The notes: generated from the letters alone by a model not told the origin. Shown: positions 26,096 through 34,966, counted from the first letter of the stretch. The stretch is 64,000 bases of DNA from Veillonella nakazawae (GCF_013393365.1 NZ_AP022321.1:592001-656000); one strand, 5' to 3'. Program-made: numbers and translations.

Positions 26096-26103
26096 AAATT
26101 ACT

Positions 26104-26141
26104 AAAAAAGAACTCTGTTCCTTGGAGCAGAGTTCTTTTTT
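26104..26141 (+). terminator. Terminator after NCS2 gene 1
   Basis: AAAAAAGAACTCTG/CAGAGTTCTTTTTT stem and T run. Confidence 0.9.
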
Positions 26142-26313
26142 AGTGATTAAATTCACAGGAAATTTGTGTGAATACTATGCTATAATAGATAGATAATTGT
26201 AGAATAATTTTGTGATGCTTTCAGTAACATGAAAATTATAAAAATGACTGCAATTACATGTTGAAATAAAGTTATGTATATATGGTATGTTCCCATAAGA
26301 AGGGAAGGGTTAC

Positions 26314-26754
26314 ATGGCAGACGGAAAAATTATTGCTATCTCCATTAGTGAGAGAAAAGGGCAAAAGAAACATAATATTGAATCCGCTAATCTTATCGTA
26401 GATCATGGTATGGAAGGTGATGCGCACGCAGGCAATTGGCATCGTCAAATCAGCTTGCTTGGTATTGCAAGCATCGATCATATGCGTGCCCAAGGAGCGG
26501 ATGTAAAACCTGGTGATTTTGCAGAAAATATCACTGTTGAAGGTATGGTGCTTTACGAATTGGCTGTAGGCACACAATTACGAGTTGGTAAGGATGTAAT
26601 TCTTGAAATTACTCAAATTGGTAAGGAATGTCATCATGGCTGTGAAATCATGAAACAAGTAGGATCTTGTATCATGCCTACACAAGGCATCTTTGGCAAA
26701 GTCCTTAAAAATGGTACGATTCACGTAGGTGATGAAGTATCTATTATCAAATAA
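26314..26754 (+). CDS. MOSC-domain protein
   Basis: A 146-residue stand-alone MOSC domain. Such domains handle sulfur or bind molybdenum cofactor (MoCo sulfurase C-terminal domain, YiiM). The conserved cysteine lies in GKECHHGCEIMKQVG near residue 110, next to histidines; GMEGDAHAG and PGDFAENITVEG are typical. AGAAGGGAAGGG precedes the ATG. moaA starts 25 bases downstream, so a role in making or sulfurating molybdenum cofactor, perhaps for xanthine dehydrogenase, is likely but unproven. Confidence 0.85.
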   Translation: MADGKIIAISISERKGQKKHNIESANLIVDHGMEGDAHAGNWHRQISLLGIASIDHMRAQGADVKPGDFAENITVEGMVLYELAVGTQLRVGKDVILEITQIGKECHHGCEIMKQVGSCIMPTQGIFGKVLKNGTIHVGDEVSIIK

Positions 26755-26779
26755 CTTAGTCGGATAAACGAGGTGTGTT

Positions 26780-27745
26780 ATGAAAGACGCATGGGGCCGT
26801 ACAATTGAATATGTACGTCTGTCATTGACAGATGCGTGTAATTTTTGTTGTCCCTATTGTCGACCTGCTGAAATTACACCTCAAAGTCAGACACAATTAT
26901 TATCAGTTGATGAATGGATGACTATTTTAGGTGCCTTCCATCGTATCGGCGTGAAAGCGGTACGTTTAACTGGTGGCGAGCCATTACTATATCCTCATAT
27001 TGAAGAGCTTTTAACTCGTATCAAGGATACTGGTTGGTTTGAAGATATATCTATGACTACTAATGGTAGCTTGCTTGCATCTCGAGCACAACGATTGAAA
27101 AAACTTGGTTTGAATCGAGTGAATATCAGTCTAGATTCTCTTGAAAGTGATGCCTTTGCCACTTGTGTAGGTAAAGAGGGGCAGCTAGATTCCGTATTAG
27201 ATGGTATTCGCAGTGCTATTAGCGAGAATTTTAAATCAGTAAAGATTAATACCGTATTATCTCGCCATTGGTCTGATGATGAAGTTAAATCTTTATTACA
27301 GTATGTAGAAAAGTGGCCTGTTGTATGGCGTTTTATTGAATATATGCCATTCCAAGGCGATGCGTTCCATGGTCCAACCTTTGATGAATGGAAGGCTCAA
27401 TTAGAACGTGTTAGTGGAGGTCCGCTTACAGAAGTACATTCCGTTTATGGCTTTGGCCCTGCTACGTATTTAGCGCTACCAAGTGGAAAGGCTGTAGGAT
27501 TCATCTTTTCTATGTCTCATAGCTACTGCGATACATGTAATCGCGTTCGTCTTACATCGGATGGGCAAATGCGTTTATGCTTGTTGCGTGATGATGAGGC
27601 TGATCTTGTATCTCTTGTGCGCAATGGTGCGACCGAGGAAGATTTAGCTTTGCATATTGAACGTGCATTGCAACGAAAGCAAGAACGTCATGATGGCGTA
27701 GGTATGGAACAACCAGAACGTCCTATGTGGCGCATTGGAGGATAA
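26780..27745 (+). CDS. moaA: GTP 3',8-cyclase (molybdopterin synthesis)
   Basis: Radical SAM enzyme that starts molybdenum cofactor synthesis from GTP. The 321-residue protein has the N-terminal cluster motif DACNFCCPYC (CX3CX2C), the LTGGEPLLYP motif, the second C-terminal cluster YCDTCNRVRLTSDGQMRLC (CX2CX13C) and the terminal GG (MWRIGG) that enters the active site in MoaA. The last feature separates it from other radical SAM proteins. It lies between the MOSC gene and a small unknown gene; moaC and moaD/E are not in this window. Confidence 0.92.
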   Translation: MKDAWGRTIEYVRLSLTDACNFCCPYCRPAEITPQSQTQLLSVDEWMTILGAFHRIGVKAVRLTGGEPLLYPHIEELLTRIKDTGWFEDISMTTNGSLLASRAQRLKKLGLNRVNISLDSLESDAFATCVGKEGQLDSVLDGIRSAISENFKSVKINTVLSRHWSDDEVKSLLQYVEKWPVVWRFIEYMPFQGDAFHGPTFDEWKAQLERVSGGPLTEVHSVYGFGPATYLALPSGKAVGFIFSMSHSYCDTCNRVRLTSDGQMRLCLLRDDEADLVSLVRNGATEEDLALHIERALQRKQERHDGVGMEQPERPMWRIGG

Positions 27746-27746
27746 T

Positions 27747-28049
27747 ATGGGATTTTTTGATTTTCTAAAACCAAGATCAAAGGAACATATTGAAGAATGT
27801 TGGCCTGGTGGCAAGATGCTTCAAGTCCATATAGAATACGATACAAAATCTGCTGTCATTACCTACAAGGGACGTTATGGATTGCAATTTAATGTGCCAA
27901 AGGCTGATGTGACAAACATTATTATTAAAGAGGTAAGTCGTACGCATAGTGTTCTTCAACTATATAGTGGTACTGACTGCGTAGGAACTAGTGATATTCT
28001 CCCTACGGAGGCTTGTAATACGATGAAGGATTGGCTAGGACGATATTGA
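27747..28049 (+). CDS. Small protein of unknown function at the end of the moaA operon
   Basis: A 100-residue protein that I do not recognise. It starts MGFFDFLKP, followed by an alternating beta-rich stretch (LQVHIEYDTKSAVITYKGRYG) and a final helix with two cysteines and a tryptophan. TTGGAGG, placed across the moaA stop, serves the ATG two bases after moaA, so the two genes are tightly coupled. It has no signal peptide or membrane segment. A role with the cofactor genes is only suggested by coupling. Confidence 0.65.
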   Translation: MGFFDFLKPRSKEHIEECWPGGKMLQVHIEYDTKSAVITYKGRYGLQFNVPKADVTNIIIKEVSRTHSVLQLYSGTDCVGTSDILPTEACNTMKDWLGRY

Positions 28050-28123
28050 TGTATATGTTTTATAGGAATGTAATAAATATTCTTTACATTCCTATAAAAT
28101 AGGCATATAATTAGTCGTGTCAT

Positions 28124-28199
28124 GGACCACTAGCTCAGCTGGCAGAGCACCTGACTCTTAATCAGGGTGTCCAGGGTTCGAACCCCTGGTGGTCCACCA
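28124..28199 (+). tRNA. tRNA-Lys (CTT)
   Basis: A 76-base cloverleaf: acceptor stem GGACCAC/GTGGTCC, D-arm GCTC/GAGC, anticodon stem CCTGA/TCAGG with loop CTCTTAA (anticodon CTT at 28157-28159), and T-arm CAGGG-TTCGAAC-CCCTG. The CCA end is encoded. A terminator follows directly. Confidence 0.97.
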
Positions 28200-28203
28200 A
28201 AAT

Positions 28204-28230
28204 AAACCCGCACTTTGGTGCGGGTTTTTC
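28204..28230 (+). terminator. Terminator after tRNA-Lys
   Basis: AACCCGCAC/GTGCGGGTT stem with a 4-base loop, followed by TTTTC. Confidence 0.9.
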
Positions 28231-28288
28231 TTGTTATTGCCTTTGTTTTATCCGTCTATAATCTATTAGTAATATTGGGAGTACTGTA

Positions 28289-28492
28289 ATGAAACTAGAT
28301 GACGTTATGACTACACAAGAGGCTGGTGAAAGATGGAATGTACCAGCTGATTCTATCAAGCAATGCTGTTTAAAAAGATATGCAAATAAACAATTTACCG
28401 ATGATGAAGCTAGAAAGTCGGGCAAAAATTGGCTTGTAACTCGTCAAGGAATGGAAAGACTATATGGTGAAGAAATGGATCGTCACATATAA
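28289..28492 (+). CDS. Small helix-turn-helix (excisionase-like) protein
   Basis: A 67-residue protein with a winged-helix/excisionase-like pattern: MTTQEAGERWNVPADSIKQ forms the helix-turn-helix and SGKNWLVTRQGMERLYGE the wing and last helix. Such small proteins occur beside mobile elements and toxin loci in Firmicutes. TTGGGAG precedes the ATG. It lies 90 bp after a tRNA gene, a common integration site, but no integrase, repeat of the tRNA end or other phage gene is visible. It is probably a DNA-binding protein; its target is unknown. Confidence 0.65.
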   Translation: MKLDDVMTTQEAGERWNVPADSIKQCCLKRYANKQFTDDEARKSGKNWLVTRQGMERLYGEEMDRHI

Positions 28493-28501
28493 TGTATATA
28501 T

Positions 28502-28523
28502 TTTTGACATCATTTTGACATCA
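28502..28523 (+). repeat. Perfect 11-bp tandem repeat with two TTGACA boxes
   Basis: TTTTGACATCA occurs twice head to tail, each copy holding a TTGACA-like -35 hexamer, in the gap before the DyP peroxidase gene. Confidence 0.55.
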
Positions 28524-28674
28524 TTTTATAAAAAAATATATAGAAATATAGGTGAGTAAGAGAATATGAAATGGAATAAAACACTGTGTTTGTAGGATAA
28601 CAGGATTAATTATTGGAATATTTTATATCTTATAGACAATACGGGCTTAATAGCTTATGATTACTATATAATAA

Positions 28675-28686
28675 TTTTTCTCATTA
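28675..28686 (+). promoter_or_regulatory. Fur-like half-site before the DyP peroxidase gene
   Basis: TTTTTCTCATTA, preceded by ATAATAA, sits right at the ribosome binding site. The same element occurs twice in the DUF3793-flavodoxin promoter. Iron control is inferred. Confidence 0.35.
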
Positions 28687-28697
28687 GGAGGCACCCA

Positions 28698-29639
28698 ATG
28701 GCAGTAGATGTTTCTAGAACACAAGATGTGTATAAAGATGCTGGACAAAGTGTAAACTTTACAACATTATTATTAAATCGTAAAGATCGTGACGCTGAAC
28801 TCGAAGTAATTCAAGATATGGCGGACCGCATTCAAGCTATTAAACGCTCTGTTAGCATTCGTGCAAATGGTGAAGGTTTGGGCATTGCTTTTGGTTTCAG
28901 CCGTAAAGCATGGGATTATTTATTCCCTAATGCACCTGTACCAAAAGAGTTAGAAGACTTCCAAGGTATTAAAGGTGATAAACAAGACGTACCAGCGGTA
29001 GCAGCTGATTTATTCTTACATGTACGTTCCAATGATGAGTCCGTTACATATACTGTAGTGGATCAAATTATGGAGTTCTTACGTCCTATTACATCTGTAG
29101 TAGATGAAACTCATGGCTTCCATTATGAACAAGGTCGCGCCATCATTGATTTTGTAGATGGGACTGAAAACCCTGTTGGTCAAGAAGCTGTAGAGTGGGG
29201 CGTTATTGGTGATGAAGATCCTGAATTCACTAATGGTTCTTATGCATTTGCTCAAAAATATGAACACGATCTTGATGCGTGGCGTGCGCTTCCTACAGAA
29301 ATGCAAGAAAAGTTCATTGGCCGTCGTAAATTCAGCGATATTGAGTTAGAAGATGATGAAAAAGATCCAGCAGCTCATAATGTAGTGTCTCAAGATAATC
29401 GCGATGATAAAGAACATAAAATCGTGCGCATGAATGTACCGTTTGCTCAACCGGGTCAAGGTGTACGTGGTACATACTTTATTGGCTATGCTCGTTACTG
29501 GGATGTAACTAAAACAATGCTTACTAATATGTTTACGCAAAATGATAAATTGCTTGATTATTCCAAACCTATTACAGGCATGCTCTTTTTCATTCCATCC
29601 CTTGATACATTGGATGCTATTGCAGAAGGCGAATTATAA
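28698..29639 (+). CDS. Dye-decolorizing (DyP-type) heme peroxidase
   Basis: A 313-residue cytosolic DyP peroxidase of the short YfeX/EfeB-like type, expected to use heme to reduce peroxide; some members are also linked to heme handling. The diagnostic GXXDG-type motif reads FVDGTENP with the catalytic Asp154, and the proximal heme histidine is His227 in AAHNVV. There is no Tat signal. TTAGGAGG precedes the ATG. The gene stands alone between an AT-rich leader and a terminator. A Fur-like element at the ribosome binding site fits an oxidative or iron-stress role in an anaerobe. Confidence 0.88.
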   Translation: MAVDVSRTQDVYKDAGQSVNFTTLLLNRKDRDAELEVIQDMADRIQAIKRSVSIRANGEGLGIAFGFSRKAWDYLFPNAPVPKELEDFQGIKGDKQDVPAVAADLFLHVRSNDESVTYTVVDQIMEFLRPITSVVDETHGFHYEQGRAIIDFVDGTENPVGQEAVEWGVIGDEDPEFTNGSYAFAQKYEHDLDAWRALPTEMQEKFIGRRKFSDIELEDDEKDPAAHNVVSQDNRDDKEHKIVRMNVPFAQPGQGVRGTYFIGYARYWDVTKTMLTNMFTQNDKLLDYSKPITGMLFFIPSLDTLDAIAEGEL

Positions 29640-29736
29640 TCCGCATAGCTAGTTTATGCATGATTTATATGGTTTGTGATGCTCAGTTTTGTTAGCAGCA
29701 TATAATTTGAGTGAAAATACCTTATAAATTCTATAG

Positions 29737-29762
29737 AAGCGCTCCTTTTAGGGGCGCTTTTA
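29737..29762 (+). terminator. Terminator after the DyP gene
   Basis: AAGCGC-CC/GG-GCGCTT stem with a T-rich loop and TTTT tail. Confidence 0.75.
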
Positions 29763-29820
29763 TGCTATAATAAATCTATTAAACTCGTAAAATCTATTGT
29801 AGTTATGAATGAGGTATTCC

Positions 29821-31320
29821 ATGAATTATACTAGCACCCGCGGTACCGTTGCGGTAAATGAAACATATGCATTGTTGCACGGCTTAGCAGAGGATGGTGG
29901 TCTATATGTACCATCTTTATTCCCTACAAACTGCTTAACTTACAATGATGTGAAAGATAAAAACTATCAAGAGGTAGCAGCTATTGTATTATCTAAGTTG
30001 TTCCCATGCTTCTCTGAAGCTCATTTAAATGAAATGATCAATTCTGCATACTCTGATGCTAATTTCAGTACTCGTGATATTGCACCATTACATTCCTTAT
30101 TAGAAAAGGTTTCTGTATTGGAATTATTCCACGGCCGTACACAAGCTTTCAAAGATATGGCATTGTCCTTATTCCCATATTTATTGGTGGCAGCAAAAGA
30201 AGCAGAAGGTGAGAAAAAAGAAGTTCTTATCTTAACGGCTACATCTGGTGATACTGGTAAAGCTGCACTGGAAGGCTTTAAAGATGTACCTGGTACACAT
30301 ATCCAAGTATTCTACCCAACAGATGGTGTAAGTCCTATGCAAGCAGAACAAATGCAAAAGCAAGAAGGAAATAACGTTAATGTAACGGCTATTCATGGTA
30401 ACTTTGATGATGCTCAACAATTCTTGAAACGCTTATTCGTTGATAAGGCTATAGCAGAAGAGGTTGCTGCAAAAGGTGTGATATTCTCCAGTGCGAACTC
30501 CATTAACATCGGCCGCTTGGCACCTCAAGTGATATATTATGTAAATGCCTATGCTGAGCTCGTAGCACAAGGTGCTATTCACGAAGACGAAGCTTTCAAC
30601 GTAGTAGTGCCAACAGGTAACTTTGGTAATATCTTGGCTGCTTACTATGCTAAAAAAATGGGTATTCCTATTGGTAAATTGATTTGTGCATCCAACCAAA
30701 ACAATGTGCTTACTGATTTCTTTGAAACTGGCACATACGATATGAACCGCCCATTCTATACAACGATTTCTCCGTCCATGGATATTCTTGAATCCTCCAA
30801 CTTTGAACGTTTCTTGTACTATATCTCTGGTGAAGATAGTGAACGTACCGCTGGTTGGATGAAAGATCTTAAAGCAACCGGTAAATTGACTGTCAACGAA
30901 GAAGAGTTCAGTCGTGTTAAAGCTAATTTCGCAGGTGCCTACGTTGATGATGAAGAAACAAAAGCCATCATTGAACAAGTGTACAACTCCTATGGTTATG
31001 TAATGGACCCTCATACGGCGGTAGCTATGGGTGCATACATGAAGGAATTGGAAAAACATCCTGAAGATGGTGCGCGCCATACAATTATTGCGTCTACTGC
31101 ACATCCATTTAAATTCCCTACAGCCATTTGCGAGGCTTTAGATATCAAAGTGGGTGACACACCGTATGAAAGCTTAGATAATATTTCTGCTGTAACGGGT
31201 GTAGCATTCCCTAAACAATTGGAAGCTTTGAAATCTAAACCATTGCGTTTTACAAAAGCAATCGATAAAGAGGATATGAAACAAGAAATTCTTGATTTTG
31301 TAGATACATTCTCTAAATAA
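29821..31320 (+). CDS. thrC: Threonine synthase
   Basis: PLP enzyme converting O-phosphohomoserine to threonine. At 499 residues it is the long form. The N-terminus YTSTRG followed by LAEDGGLYVP is typical, the PLP lysine is Lys111 in GRTQAFKDMAL, and the phosphate/glycine loop is TATSGDTGKAAL. The ATG at 29821 follows GAGG; an ATG 12 bases upstream is less well placed. It stands alone; thrA and thrB are not in the window. No leader peptide or T-box is seen before it. Confidence 0.95.
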   Translation: MNYTSTRGTVAVNETYALLHGLAEDGGLYVPSLFPTNCLTYNDVKDKNYQEVAAIVLSKLFPCFSEAHLNEMINSAYSDANFSTRDIAPLHSLLEKVSVLELFHGRTQAFKDMALSLFPYLLVAAKEAEGEKKEVLILTATSGDTGKAALEGFKDVPGTHIQVFYPTDGVSPMQAEQMQKQEGNNVNVTAIHGNFDDAQQFLKRLFVDKAIAEEVAAKGVIFSSANSINIGRLAPQVIYYVNAYAELVAQGAIHEDEAFNVVVPTGNFGNILAAYYAKKMGIPIGKLICASNQNNVLTDFFETGTYDMNRPFYTTISPSMDILESSNFERFLYYISGEDSERTAGWMKDLKATGKLTVNEEEFSRVKANFAGAYVDDEETKAIIEQVYNSYGYVMDPHTAVAMGAYMKELEKHPEDGARHTIIASTAHPFKFPTAICEALDIKVGDTPYESLDNISAVTGVAFPKQLEALKSKPLRFTKAIDKEDMKQEILDFVDTFSK

Positions 31321-31324
31321 TATG

Positions 31325-31358
31325 ATGCCGCCTTTCATTAGAAGGGCGGCATATATTT
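31325..31358 (+). terminator. Terminator after thrC
   Basis: ATGCCGCC/GGGCGGCAT stem followed by ATATATTTT. Confidence 0.7.
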
Positions 31359-31463
31359 TGGCTTTGTAAACTATGTATCTCCTGTATATCGGATTGCTTA
31401 TATAGATAATACAGGACAGTAACTATGTAGTAACATTATAGTAGAAGTGTATAGGGAGGTAGT

Positions 31464-32351
31464 ATGGCTAAAAAAGGCCTTATGTACGCATTGTTATCGG
31501 CTCTTTTGTTGAGTACGATGAATTTATTCGTAAAGATGCTTGGCTCTAATATTCCTTCTGGGGAAATTGCCTTTTTCCGTGGCTTATTTGGTACTGTAGC
31601 GGTTCTTATCGTTATGTATACCCAAGGCATCCGATTCTCTAAAGAAGATAGAGGACATCTACTAATGCGCGGTTTATACGGCGGCTTTGGAATGGTTTGT
31701 AACTTTATTGCCTTAGTGCATTTAAAGTTATCTGATGCAACGATTTTATTTCAAACATCAGGTATATTTGTATTGATATTTAGCGCCTTATTTCTTAAAG
31801 AACGGGTACCTAAAGGGGCTGGAAAATGGCTTCTTTTGATCTTTGTAGCTGTAATGGTTATGGTAAATCCATTTAGCTTTACTGGCTTTACTTGGTTTGC
31901 CTTAGTAGCTATTTTAGGGGCTGCTTTATCTGCGGCTGCGTATACAACGATTCGCCTTATATCTAAGCGAGGTAAACATAGTAATTTCGAAATTATGGCG
32001 TATTTTATGATTACAGGTATGATTGCAGGGCTTGTTACAACTGACAAACTCGTTATGCCTCAAGGCACAGATTGGCTTATCATCTTGGCGATTGGTGGTA
32101 TTAGTGTAGTGGCTCAGTTCTTCTTGACTGGTGCCTTTGTTACAACTAACGCTGTAGTGGCTCAATTTCTACAATATGTTGGCGTATTCATTAGTTCCTT
32201 CTATGGATTCCTGTTCTTTGGTGAAAGCTTATCCATCGAAACCGTTGGGGCTGGTATTGCTATGTTTGTGTCCTCTGTTATGCTAGCACGCCTTAAAGAG
32301 CAAAGTGGTCCTTTGCGTGAAGGCAAGGTTATAGAGGATAAAATTAAATAA
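31464..32351 (+). CDS. EamA/DMT-family transporter
   Basis: A 295-residue drug/metabolite transporter with ten expected helices arranged as two EamA repeats (about residues 5-135 and 145-280). The first repeat has GEIAFFRGLFGT and the second TTNAVVAQFLQYVGVFIS; both end in a FLKER/FGES-like helix. Members export amino acids, nucleosides or other metabolites; this one's substrate is unknown. TAGGGAGG precedes the ATG. It is a single-gene unit with a terminator after it. Confidence 0.82.
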   Translation: MAKKGLMYALLSALLLSTMNLFVKMLGSNIPSGEIAFFRGLFGTVAVLIVMYTQGIRFSKEDRGHLLMRGLYGGFGMVCNFIALVHLKLSDATILFQTSGIFVLIFSALFLKERVPKGAGKWLLLIFVAVMVMVNPFSFTGFTWFALVAILGAALSAAAYTTIRLISKRGKHSNFEIMAYFMITGMIAGLVTTDKLVMPQGTDWLIILAIGGISVVAQFFLTGAFVTTNAVVAQFLQYVGVFISSFYGFLFFGESLSIETVGAGIAMFVSSVMLARLKEQSGPLREGKVIEDKIK

Positions 32352-32391
32352 ATGTCGAATATATACAATATCAAACGTTGTATGACAGTGG

Positions 32392-32425
32392 GGGTGCTGA
32401 TCACATTCGTGATTGGCACCTTTTT
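32392..32425 (+). terminator. Terminator after the EamA gene
   Basis: GGTGC-tg-ATCAC/GTGAT-tg-GCACC stem followed by TTTTT. Confidence 0.8.
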
Positions 32426-32527
32426 ACATATAGGTGCGAAAAATATCTGAGATAATGATGTATCGGGTTGTTATTAAAAATATACTAGGGCTCTTTCATT
32501 TTGAAAGTAGCTACAGGAGGAGGGGCT

Positions 32528-34198
32528 ATGTATATAAAATGGATGCATATTGAAAACTATCGCAACTTGGCTGATGTGACCTTGAGCTTTCACAATGATA
32601 TTAATTATTTCGTTGGTGAAAATGCAGTAGGTAAGTCTAATTTTTTAGATCTCTTAGAAATTGTCATGGAATGTCACGGTTTTAATGAACATGATTTTAC
32701 AGATGTACATAAACCGATTCGCATAGATTTTGAACTATCACTTGGTGAATTAAATTATAAAAGTATGTTTACCCCTAATGAGGGGCCAATTTATCGGTTA
32801 CGATTAGAACAAGTGGTACAAGAGGTATATCCACGCCTGTATAGCATGACTGATAAAGATATTGAGCCTATGGCGCTTTCTATGATTCGTCATGCTTTAT
32901 ATATGTGTCATCGAGATACTTCTGAACAAGAGTTGTTTACTATTCCATCCTCAGTTTATGTAGAGCTAGGAAAACTATTAGAAGACTATGTGTCTAGATT
33001 GGAAGTGGTAACCGATGATTTACAACGTAAAATCGTCAGTTTGCGTAAGGATTTAGATCCCTATTGTATGCTCAATATTCAACACCTCATAGAAGTGTTA
33101 TCCACTTCATCCGCAATGGAACATAAATACTCTGCTGATAATGTGCGTTTAATTATGGCGGTGGCTCTTAAGATTTTGGCGCAAATTTATATGAAGATTA
33201 ATAGTGCAACAACAAATTTAGAATCTCTTCTCGTATATGATGAAAAAGGTCGTAAGTATTTACCTATTTTTATTAGTGTCGATGAGCCAGAGTTACACTT
33301 AAGTCCGTACTTGCAACGAGCCGTGCTAAATTATTATCGCCAAATTGCAACGAATGAAAACGAAGAATTTTTGGCGTTGCTAAGAGATATATTTAACATT
33401 GATGGACTTTTAGGGCAGCTCTTTGTAGTTACTCATAGTACGGATGCGCTAGTTGACGACTATCGTCATATAATTCGTCTATACCGTGATGAGAACAATA
33501 TGGTTTGTACAGCTTGTGGAGTGACCTTTAATTTTCCTAAGGAAGTAGAAAAGCACTTGATTATGCATTTCCCTGAGGCTAAACAGGCACTCTATGCACG
33601 GTGTATCATTCTTGTAGAGGGTGAAACAGAGTATGGCAGTTTTGCTGGCTTTGGGAAAAAATTAGGTGTAGATTTTGATTACTTTGGCATATGTCTTATC
33701 AATGCACGTGGTGAGTCCTCTATTAGTAAACTACAAAAACTGTTTAATCGATTTGCCATACCTACAGTCGCTCTCTATGATCGCGATGTAGAAGGGAAAT
33801 ATGCTAAAGCCCATAGCAATATATTCTATACAGATGAAATATGTTTTGAAATGGACTTTGTTACTCATCTATTATCCTTGCGTAAACGTTCCATTATAGA
33901 TGCTATTATCAAGGATATAATCGATGATGCTAGACCAATGGTGACAAAGGATATGGCCCGACGAGGTTATGCCAAGCTAGGAATTACGAAAAAGCAAATT
34001 AGACAACGATGTTTATCAAATATTTCAGATCGCAAATTAGATGATTTACATGTCTATTATTTCTCTTGGTTCTATGCTAATAAAGGCGTTATTGTAGGGC
34101 GTCGTATCAGCCAATTCTTAGAGGCCGAAATGATACCGCCGGCATTTATTTCAGTTATAGAACGGGCTAAAGCTATTTCCCTAGGTATAAAGATATAA
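32528..34198 (+). CDS. OLD-like AAA ATPase with TOPRIM nuclease domain and C2H2-like finger
   Basis: A 556-residue ABC/SMC-type ATPase joined to a TOPRIM domain, the arrangement of overcoming-lysogenization-defect (OLD) nucleases, several of which act in DNA repair or phage defence. Walker A is GENAVGKS (30-37), the Walker B region is FISVDEPELHLSP, and the H-loop is VTHST. The TOPRIM glutamate is in ILVEGETE (Glu364), followed by INARGESS and ALYDRDVEGK. Between them CTACGVTF and HLIMH give CX2CX12HX3H (Cys327, Cys330, His343, His347), a zinc-finger spacing. The ATG at 32528 follows AGGAGGAGG. No partner gene (for example a GajB-like helicase) adjoins it. Confidence 0.8.
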   Translation: MYIKWMHIENYRNLADVTLSFHNDINYFVGENAVGKSNFLDLLEIVMECHGFNEHDFTDVHKPIRIDFELSLGELNYKSMFTPNEGPIYRLRLEQVVQEVYPRLYSMTDKDIEPMALSMIRHALYMCHRDTSEQELFTIPSSVYVELGKLLEDYVSRLEVVTDDLQRKIVSLRKDLDPYCMLNIQHLIEVLSTSSAMEHKYSADNVRLIMAVALKILAQIYMKINSATTNLESLLVYDEKGRKYLPIFISVDEPELHLSPYLQRAVLNYYRQIATNENEEFLALLRDIFNIDGLLGQLFVVTHSTDALVDDYRHIIRLYRDENNMVCTACGVTFNFPKEVEKHLIMHFPEAKQALYARCIILVEGETEYGSFAGFGKKLGVDFDYFGICLINARGESSISKLQKLFNRFAIPTVALYDRDVEGKYAKAHSNIFYTDEICFEMDFVTHLLSLRKRSIIDAIIKDIIDDARPMVTKDMARRGYAKLGITKKQIRQRCLSNISDRKLDDLHVYYFSWFYANKGVIVGRRISQFLEAEMIPPAFISVIERAKAISLGIKI

Positions 34199-34240
34199 TA
34201 GTATATATAATATAGAGCTATAAATTATTTTTTCTAATTA

Positions 34241-34278
34241 ATAGAGTCTAACCGATGTAGGATTAGACTCTATTTTTT
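34241..34278 (+). terminator. Terminator after the OLD-like gene
   Basis: ATAGAGTCTAA/TTAGACTCTAT stem followed by TTTTT. The rest of the 300-bp gap before mscL is AT-rich with nothing else recognised. Confidence 0.85.
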
Positions 34279-34498
34279 ACGTATTTCAAATAGAATTTTT
34301 GAAGAAGTATATATCAATATGGTGCGAAAAGTACGCATAATTACTGGTTTATTACAATAATAGATAGGGTTATGAAAAACTATATTAAATAAATTCGAAA
34401 GACTACATCGAAAAATATTGACATCTCTTCATCTTTCTTTTATGATTAGTACAGTTATTAACGCATTCTCAATTAAGTGTATCTAGGAGTAGTGAGAA

Positions 34499-34966
34499 AT
34501 GAAAGAATTTTTGAACGATTTTAAAGCTTTTGCATTCAAAGGTAACATGATGGACCTCGCTATTGGTATGATTATTGGGGCTGCTTTCACAGCGTTGGTA
34601 AACTCTGTTGTAAGCAACTTGTTCATGCCTATTATCAGCTTGTTCACAGGCGGTATTGATTTCAGTAACTTGTACTTGCCATTAAGCGCAGGTTCTAAAG
34701 ACGCATTCATGGCTGGTGCAGATATTAATACAGCTCGTGCAGCTGGTTCTGTATTGCCATACGGTACATTCATTACCGACTTGATCCAATTCTTGATCTT
34801 GGCATTCGTTGTATTCTTGATGGTTCGCGCATTAGCTAAAATGATGAAAAACGCGAAAGAAGAAGAGGCTGCTGAAGCACCTACAACTAAAGAATGTCCA
34901 TTCTGTAAAACAGAAATTCACATTGATGCAGTTAAATGTCCTAACTGTACAGTAGATTTGAAATAA
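34499..34966 (+). CDS. mscL: Large-conductance mechanosensitive channel with C-terminal zinc ribbon
   Basis: Inner-membrane pressure-release channel that opens on hypo-osmotic shock. Residues about 1-125 match MscL: amphipathic start, first helix with GNMMDLAIGMIIGAAFTALVN, a short loop, and second helix GTFITDLIQFLILAFVVFLM. The C-terminus, where MscL normally ends in a helical bundle, continues with ECPFCKTEI and KCPNCTVDL, a four-cysteine zinc-ribbon pattern (CX2C, then CX2C). At 155 residues it is about 20 longer than E. coli MscL. TAGGAG precedes the ATG. It is a single-gene unit. Confidence 0.9.
   Translation: MKEFLNDFKAFAFKGNMMDLAIGMIIGAAFTALVNSVVSNLFMPIISLFTGGIDFSNLYLPLSAGSKDAFMAGADINTARAAGSVLPYGTFITDLIQFLILAFVVFLMVRALAKMMKNAKEEEAAEAPTTKECPFCKTEIHIDAVKCPNCTVDLK

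Noticed and set aside
28124..28492. Integrated element at tRNA-Lys
   Set aside because: The small excisionase-like gene is suggestive, but no integrase, no repeat of the tRNA 3' end and no other phage gene are visible.
30433..31104. Long minus-strand frame (223 codons) opposite thrC
   Set aside because: It is a mirror of the well-supported threonine synthase gene, has no ribosome binding site and reads as a cysteine/phenylalanine-rich non-protein-like sequence.
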